A DNA stretch of 64,000 nt from Mesorhizobium sp. BR1-1-16 (GTDB lineage: Bacteria; Pseudomonadota; Alphaproteobacteria; Rhizobiales; Kaistiaceae): the NCBI RefSeq assembly GCF_020165495.1, contig NZ_JAIUIE010000015.1:1-64000 (forward strand). Direction: 5' to 3'. How positions within the stretch are numbered: the stretch's first letter is position 1; the number at the start of each line of letters is the position of its first letter. The notes beneath the pieces are model-generated. The model was not told where the DNA came from. It worked only from the letters and a program-made list of their open reading frames with translations, and made no database searches. Below are positions 26,951-35,609 of the stretch, in pieces. The translations under genes and the position numbers were made by a program.

Positions 26951-27436
26951 ATGAAATCCATCGTTGCGATCGCGGTTTGTGTGCAGTTTGCTCTGTTGGG
27001 ACCTGCGTTTGCCGACAGCGCTGCTCGATTGACGGGAATTTCTGGCCCTGTGATGGTTGATAGCGGCGCAGGTTTCCAGAGTGTCCGTGAGCAGATTGAT
27101 CTGGCGACTGGCAGCCGCGTGCTGGTGCGCCCAAAGGGCAAAGCCACTCTGACTTATAGAGATGGCTGCACGCTGACCTTGCAGCAATACACGATATCGT
27201 CGGTCGGCAGCCCGGATGCGTGCAATAAGCAGGCTCAGGTTGCCTCCGATGATGGTCGCAAGAAGGGATTGTTCTTGCAAAACGGGAACGGGGGCGGCTT
27301 CTTGTCCGCATTGACCTCCCCGGCCGGTGTCATTGCTCTCACTGGATTGGGAGTGACCACATTTGCGATCGTTGATGGCAACAACAATGTTGATGGCAAC
27401 AACAATAATCCCGAAAATATTCCGATCAGCCCCTAG
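26951..27436 (+). CDS. Exported FecR-like protein with C-terminal Asn-rich repeat
   Basis: A 161-residue protein with a signal peptide (MKSIVAIAV to PAFAD). The middle part, with GISGPVMVDSGAGF, LATGSRVLVRPKG and a strand pattern ending TYRDGCTLTL, resembles the beta-rich FecR domain. A hydrophobic segment near residues 118-140 could be a membrane helix, followed by an Asn-rich tail made of two copies of VDGNNN. ATG 26951 has GGGGGG upstream; an earlier in-frame start at 26927 is less likely. No function is assigned. Confidence 0.65.
   Translation: MKSIVAIAVCVQFALLGPAFADSAARLTGISGPVMVDSGAGFQSVREQIDLATGSRVLVRPKGKATLTYRDGCTLTLQQYTISSVGSPDACNKQAQVASDDGRKKGLFLQNGNGGGFLSALTSPAGVIALTGLGVTTFAIVDGNNNVDGNNNNPENIPISP
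27371..27406 (+). repeat. Perfect tandem duplication of 18 bases
   Basis: The unit GTTGATGGCAACAACAAT occurs twice in direct contact (27371-27388 and 27389-27406) and encodes VDGNNN twice. It sits at the 3' end of the FecR-like gene and could vary in copy number by slippage. Confidence 0.9.
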
Positions 27437-27454
27437 GGTGCGGTGATCAGCTAG

Positions 27455-27620
27455 TTATTGATCACGAACGGTGTTGTAGAAGAGCTCGATGTCATCGGAC
27501 ATATCGGTCCTGGCGGCGTCGCAGGCTCGATGGACCGTGCCCTTGATCCGGTCGGTCTTGAGCGCGTAGCTCTTCATAGCCGCGTTCGCTGTCGGGCTTG
27601 TACCGACGGCGCCTCGACAG
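27455..27620 (-). pseudogene. Remnant of an IS3-family transposase (C-terminal part)
   Basis: Translated on the minus strand, these bases give a peptide with the ordered blocks ANAAMKSY, ALKTDRI, ACDAARTDM and IELFYNTVR. These match the DDE transposase C-terminus of IS3-type elements, which usually reads DNAAMESFF, SLKTER, TRDEAR and YIERFYN. After VR the typical RHSALGY is replaced by two residues and a stop, and nothing of the upstream catalytic core is found, so this is a degraded fragment. Family assignment is from pattern recognition. It lies 20 bases from the tRNA-like sequence on the same strand. Confidence 0.62.
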
Positions 27621-27639
27621 CTTTGTCCGCAGAGACGGG

Positions 27640-27713
27640 TGGACGCAGCAGGACTCGAATCTGGAACCAGACCGTTATGAGCGGTCGACCCTAACCATTC
27701 CGCGATAGGTTCC
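27640..27713 (-). tRNA. tRNA(CAU)-like sequence, degenerate
   Basis: Read on the minus strand, a perfect five-pair anticodon stem (GACCG/CGGTC) encloses the loop CTCATAA, giving anticodon CAU. From there the spacing is canonical: five variable bases, a T arm with the loop TTCGAGT, seven acceptor bases and a discriminator A. The T stem pairs only 3 of 5, the acceptor about 4 of 7, and the D stem is poor. The 3' end reads ACCC, not ACCA. It resembles tRNA-Ile2 or tRNA-Met, but is probably a decayed copy or a fragment left by integration. Confidence 0.45.
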
Positions 27714-27799
27714 CGGACCCGGACCCGGCTTAGCGGATCGGTTTCGCGCGGCACGAGGGGACTGGGTTCTCGACAGGCGCGTTGCCGGGACTGGCCGCG

Positions 27800-28318
27800 T
27801 CAGTCGGCAGCGGGCTCATGCGAAGTCGATATGTCGTCGGGATGCGCGAGGGGCAGCATGCCTTTGTAGATGCCGGGTTCGGAGCCCGGGATCGCGATCG
27901 CGCCGACCGAGCGGGCGTAGAAGCCGGTCGGCCCGGCGCCGCCGATGACGCCATAGGGATAGCCGACGGCGTGCATGTCGAGCAGCGTCGCCAGCAGCAG
28001 CGCATGGCCGATGCCGCGGCCGCGCAGGGCATCATCGACGCCCGTTGGGCCGAACAATCCCCGCGCGGTCGCGTCGTAGCAGGCAAAGCCGGCGATCGCC
28101 TCGTCCTTGACTGCGATCAGGCAGGAAGGCGGCTGGCGGCAGGTCGCGACCGTCGCCTCGCTGACCCAGCCCTGGCCGAAGCGCGGCCCGATCCAGTCGG
28201 CGAGCGCGCGAAGCTCGGGCGGCAGGATGCGGCGGATGACGACGCCTTCCTGCGCCATCCGCGCGTCGAGCACTGCATCGCGCTGGAGGTCATAGAGCTT
28301 GACCAGCATATCCGGCAT
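27800..28318 (-). CDS. GNAT-family N-acetyltransferase
   Basis: A 172-residue acetyltransferase. The acetyl-CoA pyrophosphate-binding motif is visible as LRGRGIGHAL, preceded by IAGFACYDAT and followed by GPTGFYARS. It is the last gene of a minus-strand sugar ABC operon, 16 bases after the permease stop. It may acetylate an intermediate of the imported compound, for instance an amino sugar, but the sequence does not reveal the substrate. Confidence 0.82.
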   Translation of the reverse strand: MPDMLVKLYDLQRDAVLDARMAQEGVVIRRILPPELRALADWIGPRFGQGWVSEATVATCRQPPSCLIAVKDEAIAGFACYDATARGLFGPTGVDDALRGRGIGHALLLATLLDMHAVGYPYGVIGGAGPTGFYARSVGAIAIPGSEPGIYKGMLPLAHPDDISTSHEPAAD

Positions 28319-28334
28319 GGATGGTTCCCTGAGG

Positions 28335-29219
28335 TCAGCCCTTGACGGCGCCGGCCGTGAGGCCCGCGACGATCCGGCGCTGGAAGATGAGGACGAGGAC
28401 GATCAGCGGCAGCGTGACCGTTACCGAGGCGGCCATGATCTGGCCGAACGGATATTCGTAACGCGAGGAGCCGCCCATCAGGCCGATGGCGACCGGAACG
28501 GTCCGGTTTTCGTCGGTGAGGATGAAGGTCAAGGCGAACAGGAACTCGTTCCAGGCGAGGATGAAGGCAAGAATGCCGGTCGACGCCAGCGACGGCCCCA
28601 TCAGCGGCAGCAGGATCTTCGTCAGGATGCGAAAATGCGAACAGCCGTCGATGATCGCGGCTTCCTCCAGCTCGCGCGGAAATTCGCGGATGAAGGTGGT
28701 GAGAATCCAAGTCGTGAAGGGAACCGTCGCCAGTAGATAGGTCAGGATCAGCGCACTCGGGCGGTTATAGAGCCCGAGCCAGTTGATCAGCTCGAACATG
28801 CCCGAGAGCACCACGACCTGCGGGAAGATCGAGATCATCAGGATCGTCATCAGCACCCCGCGCCGCTGCGGAAAATCAATGCGGCCCAGCGCGTAGGCGG
28901 CGGATATGCCGAGGATCAGCGACAGCGCCGTCGTCGATGAGGCGACGAAAGCGGAGTTGACCAGCGATCCCAGGAAGATCTTGTTCTCGTAGAGCGCCTT
29001 GTAATAGGTGAAGTCGAAGGCCGGCAGGAAGGTGTTGCGGTAAAGAGCGGCGCCTTGCTTGGTGGAGGAGACGATCGCCCAATAATAGGGGAAGAGCGTG
29101 TAGATCAGCACCAGCCCGACGGCGACGACGAGGAAGCCCTTCTTGATGCGGCGCTCGAGCCGATAGCTGGCCGAACTGCGCCGGCGGCGGGCGGGGAGGG
29201 CGAGGGCGGCGTCGGTCAT
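28335..29219 (-). CDS. Sugar ABC transporter permease, MalG family
   Basis: A 294-residue inner-membrane permease of the CUT1 carbohydrate importers. It has about six helices and the cytoplasmic EAA loop, here EEAAIIDGCSHFRILTKILLP, which contacts the ATPase. The start overlaps the stop of the partner permease by 4 bases (ATGA). Second permease of the importer encoded at 28335-32721. Confidence 0.93.
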   Translation of the reverse strand: MTDAALALPARRRRSSASYRLERRIKKGFLVVAVGLVLIYTLFPYYWAIVSSTKQGAALYRNTFLPAFDFTYYKALYENKIFLGSLVNSAFVASSTTALSLILGISAAYALGRIDFPQRRGVLMTILMISIFPQVVVLSGMFELINWLGLYNRPSALILTYLLATVPFTTWILTTFIREFPRELEEAAIIDGCSHFRILTKILLPLMGPSLASTGILAFILAWNEFLFALTFILTDENRTVPVAIGLMGGSSRYEYPFGQIMAASVTVTLPLIVLVLIFQRRIVAGLTAGAVKG

Positions 29220-30112
29220 GCTGCTTCTCCCGCCGCGCGATCAAGCCTGAGCACGCCGATGATGAGGATGGCGACGAAGGCGACGAGCAGAAACACCCAG
29301 GTCGAAGCCGCCGAGCCGATGCCGAGCTCCTGGAACGAGATCAGCCGGTTTCTCGCATAGATCGAGGCGGTCATGACCTGCTCGCTCGACGCCGCGAGCA
29401 CATAGGCAAGGTCGAACATCCGCAGCGCGTCGAGGACGCGGAAGAGCACCGCGACCCCGATGGCGGGCTTCAGCAGCGGCAGCACGATCGACCAGAAGCG
29501 CTTCCAGGCGGGAATGCCGTCGACTTCGGCGGCCTCCATGATCTCGCCGGGGATCATCTGCAAACCGGCCAGGATCAACAGCACCATGAAGGGCGTGGTC
29601 ATCCAGACGTCGATAAAGATGACGACGCCCATGATCAGCGAGCCATTCGCCGTCCACGCGATGCCGTGATCGATCAGGCCCATCGAGATCAGTACCTGGT
29701 TCAGCACGCCGAACTGGTCGTTTAGCATCCATTCCCACATCTTGGTTGCCACCACGACCGGGATCGCCCAGGGGACGAGGATCGCCGCGCGGACGAGCCC
29801 GCGACCGGGGATCGCCTGATTGATCAGCAATGCGATGCCAAGACCGAGCACGGTCTCAATGGCGACCGAGACGACCGTGAAGGTCAGCGTGTTGCGGACG
29901 GCGATCCACCAGGTCCGATCGCCGATCACCTCGAGATAGTTATCGAATCCGATCAGCGAATAATTGGTCGGATCGTCAAGATAGGCGTCGGTGAACGAGA
30001 AATAGAAGGTCCGCGCCAGCGGCCAGACTGCGACGACCAGCATCGCGATCAGCATCGGCGCCATGAACATCCAGGCCGCGCGGCGGTCGGCGCGGGCGAG
30101 CTTGAGGCTCAT
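29216..30112 (-). CDS. Sugar ABC transporter permease, MalF family
   Basis: A 298-residue permease with an N-terminal cytoplasmic segment, about six helices and the EAA loop MEAAEVDGIPAWKRFWSIV. It forms a heterodimer with the MalG-type permease encoded next. Its start codon overlaps the end of the ATPase gene (ATGA). MalF-type proteins of this short form are typical of trehalose/maltose and alpha-glucoside importers in rhizobia. Confidence 0.93.
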   Translation of the reverse strand: MSLKLARADRRAAWMFMAPMLIAMLVVAVWPLARTFYFSFTDAYLDDPTNYSLIGFDNYLEVIGDRTWWIAVRNTLTFTVVSVAIETVLGLGIALLINQAIPGRGLVRAAILVPWAIPVVVATKMWEWMLNDQFGVLNQVLISMGLIDHGIAWTANGSLIMGVVIFIDVWMTTPFMVLLILAGLQMIPGEIMEAAEVDGIPAWKRFWSIVLPLLKPAIGVAVLFRVLDALRMFDLAYVLAASSEQVMTASIYARNRLISFQELGIGSAASTWVFLLVAFVAILIIGVLRLDRAAGEAA

Positions 30113-31245
30113 GCGGCCATCCCTCCGCCCGATGGTTGCGCCACGGCTGCCGCGGAACGTTCGTGGCTTGCGGCGTGGTCGAGCCGGGCGCCGCTTTCCT
30201 CGAACAGGAAGAGGTCCTCGTCGCGGAAGGACAGTCCGACCTTGGTGTCGCGATCCTCGCGCGGACGGGCTGGCAGTCGGATGACCCAGCTGTTGTCGGC
30301 ATCGAGGCGGACATAGGCGAAATGCTCGTGACCGAGATCCTCGATCCGCTCGATGACACCATCGAGCCGCCCGCTGCCGGGGGCGACGATCGACAGCGCC
30401 TCGGGGCGGACGCCGATCGTTGCCGGCGTCGAGCGGTTGCCCGTCACATGGCTTTCGACGCGGAGGCCGCCGGGGCCGGCGAGGAGCCAGTCTGCGCCGA
30501 CGCCGGTCGCCTTGACCGGCGAGAAGTTCATGCGCGGGCTGCCGACGAAGCCGGCCACGAAGCGGCTTTTTGGCGTGTGGTAGAGCTCCTGCGGACTGCC
30601 GACCTGTTCGATGACGCCGTGATTGAGCACGACGATACGATCGGCCAGCGTCATCGCCTCGGCCTGGTCATGCGTCACATAGATCATCGTCGTGCCGATA
30701 TCGTCGTGCAGCCGGGCGATCTCGATGCGCATTTCCATGCGCAGATCGCTGTCGAGGTTCGACAGCGGCTCATCGAACAGGAACACTTCGGGCTTGCGGA
30801 CAAGGGCGCGGCCGATGGCGACGCGCTGGCGCTGGCCGCCGGAAAGCTCGCGCGGACGGCGGGCGAGCAGGTGGTCGACCTTCAGCAGCTTCGCGACCTC
30901 GGCGACCTTGTTGCGCACCGCGTCACGGCCAAGGCCCAGCGTTTCGAGAGCGAAACCGATATTGCGGGCGACCGTCATATGCGGATAGAGCGCATAGGAC
31001 TGGAAGACGAAGGCGATGCCGCGCTTCGAGGCCGGCACGTCGGTGACCGGCTCACCGCCGATGGAAATCTCGCCCTCGGTGACCGGGACGAGTCCGGCGA
31101 TGAGGCGCAGCAGCGTCGACTTCCCGCAGCCGGACGGGCCGACAAAGACGATGAATTCGCCGTCGCGGATCGCAAGGTCGACGCCGCGGATGACGGGATT
31201 GCCGCCATAGCTTTTCGAAACGGATTTCAGCTCGACCGATGCCAT
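30109..31245 (-). CDS. Sugar ABC transporter ATP-binding protein (MalK/UgpC type)
   Basis: A 378-residue ATPase with Walker A (GPSGCGKST), signature LSGGQRQRVAIGRAL, Walker B (VFLFDEPLSNLD) and H-loop (VTHDQ), followed by the TOBE/regulatory domain of MalK-like proteins (about residues 235-360). It powers the two permeases encoded downstream. Between it and the binding protein gene lies a palindromic repeat that may set the expression ratio. The start at 31245 has GGAGA upstream. Confidence 0.94.
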   Translation of the reverse strand: MASVELKSVSKSYGGNPVIRGVDLAIRDGEFIVFVGPSGCGKSTLLRLIAGLVPVTEGEISIGGEPVTDVPASKRGIAFVFQSYALYPHMTVARNIGFALETLGLGRDAVRNKVAEVAKLLKVDHLLARRPRELSGGQRQRVAIGRALVRKPEVFLFDEPLSNLDSDLRMEMRIEIARLHDDIGTTMIYVTHDQAEAMTLADRIVVLNHGVIEQVGSPQELYHTPKSRFVAGFVGSPRMNFSPVKATGVGADWLLAGPGGLRVESHVTGNRSTPATIGVRPEALSIVAPGSGRLDGVIERIEDLGHEHFAYVRLDADNSWVIRLPARPREDRDTKVGLSFRDEDLFLFEESGARLDHAASHERSAAAVAQPSGGGMAA

Positions 31246-31326
31246 TGGGTCTCCGGCAGATGCGGCGGATAGGGGCTAGGGTTCGTTTGCCGTTCCTGGC
31301 GAAGGTCTCCTGGACCATCCGCCACG

Positions 31327-31421
31327 ACTGTCATGCCGGCGCTCGTCCGGGTATCCAGGCCTTGCTCCCGCCGTGACTGGAAGGCGCTGTGGATGGCCGG
31401 GACAAGCCCGGCCATGACAGT
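31327..31421. repeat. Palindromic intergenic repeat (copy 1)
   Basis: Two arms facing each other, about 31327-31357 and 31390-31421, read TGTCATGCCGG and CCGGCCATGACA at their outer ends. They are the same type as those at 41824-41922 and 43878-43973 but more diverged. The element lies between the binding protein gene and the ATPase gene. Confidence 0.75.
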
Positions 31422-31461
31422 TGCTTGGGCGTAGGCGAGAGGCGCCGGAGCGCCCCTGCCG

Positions 31462-32721
31462 TCAGCGGCTTTCCTTCAGCTTGTCCAGCCGCGCCGAGAG
31501 CTTGGCGAGGCCCGCCTTGACGTCCTCGTCGCCGGTCAGCATGTCGTGCACCGCGCGATAGAAGGCCTGCGACACGCGGTTATAGCTCGTGCCGGTATAG
31601 CCCGAGGGACGGGTCGCGCTGTCGGCGAAGGCCGGCTGGGTGTCTTTGAGGAAGGGCAGCTTCGCCAGGACGTCCGGGTCCGTATAGAGCGCCGAGATGG
31701 AGGGGTTATAGGCGCCCTCGATCGCGCGCATCTTCTGCATGTCGGGGCCGGTGATGAAGCGGACGAATTCGGCGGCCAGCTCCGGCTTGGCGCTGTACTT
31801 GTTGACGCCGAAATACATCGGGCCAAGGCAGCCGCTCGACTTTTCGCCGACTTTGCCAACCGGCAGCGGCATCATGCCGACCTTGCCGACGATCGGTCCA
31901 CCGCCGCCCTGCGAGGTGCCCCAGACATAGGGCCAGTTGCGATGGAACACCGAATTGCCGGCCTCGAACACGGCGCGCGAGGCTTCCTCGTCATAGCCAA
32001 GCACGCCTTCGGGCGAAATGGTGCCGATCCAGCCCTTGGCCTTCTCGATCGCCTCGGCTGCCGCCGGATTGTCGATCGTGACCTTGCCGTCGTCGGCGAT
32101 GATCGTGCCGCCGCCATTCGACGCGATGAGCTCGATCGCGTCGCAGGTCAGACCTTCATAGCTCTTGGCCTGCCAGGTATAGCCCCACATGTCCTTGCTG
32201 CCGGCGGCGCGTTCCTTGTCCTGGATTTCCTTCGCCTGCGTGGCGAGTTCGTCCCAGGTCTTCGGCGGCTGCATGCCGTATTTCTCGAGCAGGTCCTTGC
32301 GATAGAACATCAGCCCGACATCCATATAGGCGGGCATGGCGATCAGCTGGCCATTGATGTCGCCGGCGCCGAGCGTCGACTTGAAATGAGCGTCCTGCTC
32401 GGCCTGCGGCACCATCGCCTTGATGTCGAGCAGGTTGTTCTTGAACATGCCGAGCCAGATCACGTCGAGGAACAGCACATCGACGTCGCTCGACTTGGCC
32501 GCCAGCAACTGCTGATAGAGCGGGATGGCGTCATCGAGCTGCGCCGGCATCTTGTTGATCTTGGCTTCGTTGCCGGTCTTGGCCTTCCATGCGTCAGCGG
32601 CCTTGACGCAGAGGTCGTAATCGGTCGCGCCACAGAAGACGGAGACCGTATCGGCCCGCGCCGTGCCGGCGGCGAGCGCAAGAAGCATGCTGGCGCCGAG
32701 CGCGAGCTTTTTAAGCGACAT
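31462..32721 (-). CDS. Sugar ABC transporter substrate-binding protein (family 1)
   Basis: A 419-residue periplasmic protein with a signal peptide ending at ARA and the mature start DTVSVFCGATD. The body shows the cluster-B fold pattern: GQLIAMPAYMDVGLMFYRKDLLEKYG, then PKTWDEL, and a conserved WPY/GTSQGGG region. It resembles the trehalose/maltose-binding proteins of rhizobia (ThuE/AglE), though the ligand is not proved. It is the first gene of the minus-strand operon and diverges from the GntR regulator. Confidence 0.92.
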   Translation of the reverse strand: MSLKKLALGASMLLALAAGTARADTVSVFCGATDYDLCVKAADAWKAKTGNEAKINKMPAQLDDAIPLYQQLLAAKSSDVDVLFLDVIWLGMFKNNLLDIKAMVPQAEQDAHFKSTLGAGDINGQLIAMPAYMDVGLMFYRKDLLEKYGMQPPKTWDELATQAKEIQDKERAAGSKDMWGYTWQAKSYEGLTCDAIELIASNGGGTIIADDGKVTIDNPAAAEAIEKAKGWIGTISPEGVLGYDEEASRAVFEAGNSVFHRNWPYVWGTSQGGGGPIVGKVGMMPLPVGKVGEKSSGCLGPMYFGVNKYSAKPELAAEFVRFITGPDMQKMRAIEGAYNPSISALYTDPDVLAKLPFLKDTQPAFADSATRPSGYTGTSYNRVSQAFYRAVHDMLTGDEDVKAGLAKLSARLDKLKESR

Positions 32722-32805
32722 GGATGAATTCCTCTGTTCCCTGTGGAGCGGCCTTGCCGCGGCGGGCGGAACTCTTTTGGCTCCTGCCGCACGTCGATAT
32801 TACCA

Positions 32806-32819
32806 CTGGATATATCCAG
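32806..32819. promoter_or_regulatory. Perfect 14-bp palindrome, likely GntR operator
   Basis: The sequence CTGGATATATCCAG reads the same on both strands. It lies in the 164-base region between the divergent ABC operon and the GntR regulator, 85 bases before the binding protein start and 67 before the regulator start. Such placement suits control of both by the GntR protein. Confidence 0.65.
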
Positions 32820-32885
32820 GCATGTCAATATGGTCGTGAAGCCGGCTAGCCACGCAGAGGGCATCTGGCGGCAGGGAGACGAAGG

Positions 32886-33752
32886 ATGGCAGTGGGGACG
32901 GGCCGGTACATCACCGGCCAGGACGAAGCGAGCGCCGCCGGGAACGCGATCGATGCCGGGGCGATGCCACCCGGCGACGATCATCTCGGCACGGCGGCGG
33001 GAATCAGCAGAGCGGATCCGCGTCCGCTGCATCGCCAGGTGCATGGCGCGATCATCGAGGCGATCGAGACCGGGCGGCTGCCACGAAACGGCAAGCTGCC
33101 ATCGGAACGGGAACTGGTCGACCTGTTCGGCGTCAGCCGAATCACTATCCGCCACGCCATGCGCGATCTGGTTCAGCAGGGCTTCCTGCAGAGCCAGCCG
33201 GGCAAGGGCTTCTATGTCGCCGTGCCGCAGCGCGGCTTCGAACTGCATCTCTTGAAGAGCTTCACCGCCACGGCGCTCGCCAACGGCCGCAGCCCCGGCC
33301 AGCGGCTGATCGAAGCGCGCATCTATCGCGCGCCGCTCGAGATCACGCGCCCGCTGTTCCTGCCAGAGGGGGCGGAGGTGGTGGTCCTGTCGCGCCTCAG
33401 ATTGCTCGACGATGTGCCGGTGGTGATCCAGACCGACTGGATGTCGGCGGCGCGCGCGCCCGGCCTGATCGATCTCGACTGGTCGTCACCGAATCGCTCG
33501 CTCTATGCCGAGATCCGCGAGCGCTATCGCATCCGTCCGGTCCGCGGCCAGACGACGCTGAGCGCCCGGCTGGCGAGCCAGGACGAATCGGAGCGGCTTG
33601 GCCTGGTTCCGCCTGCCGCCGTTCTGACAGTCGACCAGATCGCGTTCGACGCGCGCAACAGGGCCGTAAACCTGACGACGCTGGTGCACCATCCGGAGCG
33701 CTATCCGCTGACGCTGGCCCAGTCCGAAAGCGGCGATATCGAGCAGATCTGA
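32886..33752 (+). CDS. GntR-family regulator with UTRA ligand domain
   Basis: A 288-residue HutC-subfamily regulator. An N-terminal extension of about 45 residues precedes the winged helix (LHRQVHGAIIEAI, LPSERELVDLFGVSRITIRHAM as separate blocks), and the UTRA effector domain fills about residues 125-280. Proteins of this kind sense a sugar or sugar phosphate and repress neighbouring transport genes. GGGAG stands eight bases before the ATG. The stop lies 7 bases before the end of the convergent glycosyltransferase gene. Confidence 0.9.
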   Translation: MAVGTGRYITGQDEASAAGNAIDAGAMPPGDDHLGTAAGISRADPRPLHRQVHGAIIEAIETGRLPRNGKLPSERELVDLFGVSRITIRHAMRDLVQQGFLQSQPGKGFYVAVPQRGFELHLLKSFTATALANGRSPGQRLIEARIYRAPLEITRPLFLPEGAEVVVLSRLRLLDDVPVVIQTDWMSAARAPGLIDLDWSSPNRSLYAEIRERYRIRPVRGQTTLSARLASQDESERLGLVPPAAVLTVDQIAFDARNRAVNLTTLVHHPERYPLTLAQSESGDIEQI

Positions 33753-33759
33753 CGCCGCC

Positions 33760-35334
33760 CTAAGCCTGGCCATCCACCGGCCAGAGACGGTGGCTTATCT
33801 TCCGGCGGAGTTTCTTGAGCCGCCCAAGGGGGCTGCGCGCCCGGGCGGCTGCTTTCAGAGCCTGGCGCTCGGCCTCGGCAATCTCGGCGAGGCGCCGCGC
33901 CTCTTCGGCCGCTTGCGCCGCAAGGAGCAGGTCCAGTTCGGCGTGGACTTCAGCGGTCGCGACGCGAGAGGCGACCTGCTGCGGCAGACGGATGGACGCA
34001 CTCGCCGCTCGCTCGACAGGCTCCGGCGCGTCGTGCTCATCTTGTGCGCGACCGATTGCGGGGGGGCGCGTTCCAAGGAGCTTTTCAAACAACCCTTCGT
34101 AGCGGGCCGCCTGCCCATCGAGCGTCGCCTCGGTCAGAATATCGCGCCGCGCTGCCTGGCCCATGCCGGCGGCCTTTTCGGGCGCCTTGACGAGATCGAG
34201 AACCGCATCAGCCAGCGCGGTGACATCGCCGGGGGCAACGAGCCTTCCATTGATGCCGTCCTGGATCATGTCCGTCATCCCGCCGACGGCGAAGGCCACG
34301 ACGGGGACGCCGGCCGCCATCGCCTCCATCATCACATTGGGCTGGTTGTCCTCGAGGGAGGGAAGGATCAGCAGATCGGCCGCGCTGTAGATGGTCGCCA
34401 GTTGCGCGTCGTCGCCGACGAAGCCGAAGGATGTCACGGGGATGCCCAGCGACTCGAGTTCCGGCGTCGCCTCGCCAAACAGCAGAAGCCCCAACCCGTC
34501 GGGATTCTCGCCTTCCCCGGGTGATGACGACGCGATGAGACGTTCGATCGCCTCCATCAGAAGGCCAAATCCCTTGCGGGTCTCCTGGGTGTAGTGGACG
34601 CCGAACAGGATGTAGCGGAGGGACGGGTCCAACCCGAGCGCCTGCCTCGCTTCGGCCTTGTCGAGAGGTCGAAAGAGATCCGTCTCGATGGCGTTGGAAA
34701 TCCGCTGTATTGTTTCCGGCTCAAACACCCCCGACCGCGACGCGCAGTCTGCCAGCCAGTGCGAGGGGGCCACCGCTGCGACATTTGCGCGGCGATAGGT
34801 CCGCCGCCTGACTGCAAGCAGGGCAGGAGCCATCGCCAGCGTGTCGCTGACCTGCGGACAGGGTGCGCAATCACGCTCGAAACCATCACAGCCGGCCGAA
34901 TAATGACATCCGCCCGTGAAGTGACTCATGTCGTGCAGCGTAAACACGACCGGTTTACCGAGCGCGATCAGCGGAGCGGCTGTCTCGGGATTGAGCAGTT
35001 GGTTCGACCAGTGAACATTGATGGCATCGTAATCTTTTTCCCGGATCAGCTGCGAAAGATCGTAACCGCTCGGCTGGAACGAGAAGAATGTGTTCGAGAG
35101 CTGGGTTCGGCGCGAGGGCAGGTAGTGACCCTCGATGAATTGTGCGCAGTCGTCATTTTGGTCGGGGGTGGCGTTATCCGGTTCAACGACGATCGAATTC
35201 GGTTGAACGTGACCTTGCGTCGATTGAATGATGTCGACCACATGGCCGCGCGCCGACAGGCCTTTCGCCAGCCTGAGCATCGCCCGGGCCGCGCCGCCGC
35301 CGCCGCCATATGTACTGAGGATCGCGATCTTCAT
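33760..35334 (-). CDS. Glycosyltransferase, GT4-type, with C-terminal coiled coil
   Basis: A 524-residue cytoplasmic transferase. The N-terminal Rossmann half starts MKIAILSTYGGGGGAARAML, typical of GT-B enzymes of family 4. The C-terminal half holds the sugar-nucleotide motif LLILPSLEDNQPNVMMEA, including the E-x7-E type spacing, and the FTLHDMSHFTGGCHY block seen in GT4 proteins of exopolysaccharide clusters. The last 80 residues form a charged Ala/Arg/Glu helix. Likely involved in surface polysaccharide synthesis with the two glycosyltransferases at 36151-39959. Confidence 0.87.
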   Translation of the reverse strand: MKIAILSTYGGGGGAARAMLRLAKGLSARGHVVDIIQSTQGHVQPNSIVVEPDNATPDQNDDCAQFIEGHYLPSRRTQLSNTFFSFQPSGYDLSQLIREKDYDAINVHWSNQLLNPETAAPLIALGKPVVFTLHDMSHFTGGCHYSAGCDGFERDCAPCPQVSDTLAMAPALLAVRRRTYRRANVAAVAPSHWLADCASRSGVFEPETIQRISNAIETDLFRPLDKAEARQALGLDPSLRYILFGVHYTQETRKGFGLLMEAIERLIASSSPGEGENPDGLGLLLFGEATPELESLGIPVTSFGFVGDDAQLATIYSAADLLILPSLEDNQPNVMMEAMAAGVPVVAFAVGGMTDMIQDGINGRLVAPGDVTALADAVLDLVKAPEKAAGMGQAARRDILTEATLDGQAARYEGLFEKLLGTRPPAIGRAQDEHDAPEPVERAASASIRLPQQVASRVATAEVHAELDLLLAAQAAEEARRLAEIAEAERQALKAAARARSPLGRLKKLRRKISHRLWPVDGQA

Positions 35335-35609
35335 CCGGCGCCTTTTTCGACCCTCATGAACCCACAGCTAGATTATCGTTGAGCGTCAGTTGCTTACCTC
35401 GGTGCTGCTGCGACGCAAACACGCGAACACCCCGCCCGAAATGCACTTCAGCATCTCGAGCTGGGCTGTTTCAAGGCGCGTTTCGTAGCGGCCGTGGCGC
35501 GGGCGGGCAGACTGGACGCAAAGCGCGTCATAGCCATGGCGATCATCTATCGGACCAGCCGAAGCCAACCGATAGTTGGCCACGGATGGGAGCCAGACGT
35601 GCGTCGGCG

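Noticed and set aside
35335-35609. Possible gene between the GT4 glycosyltransferase and DUF992 protein
   Set aside because: Frames are Arg-rich shadows without start context; nothing supports a gene.
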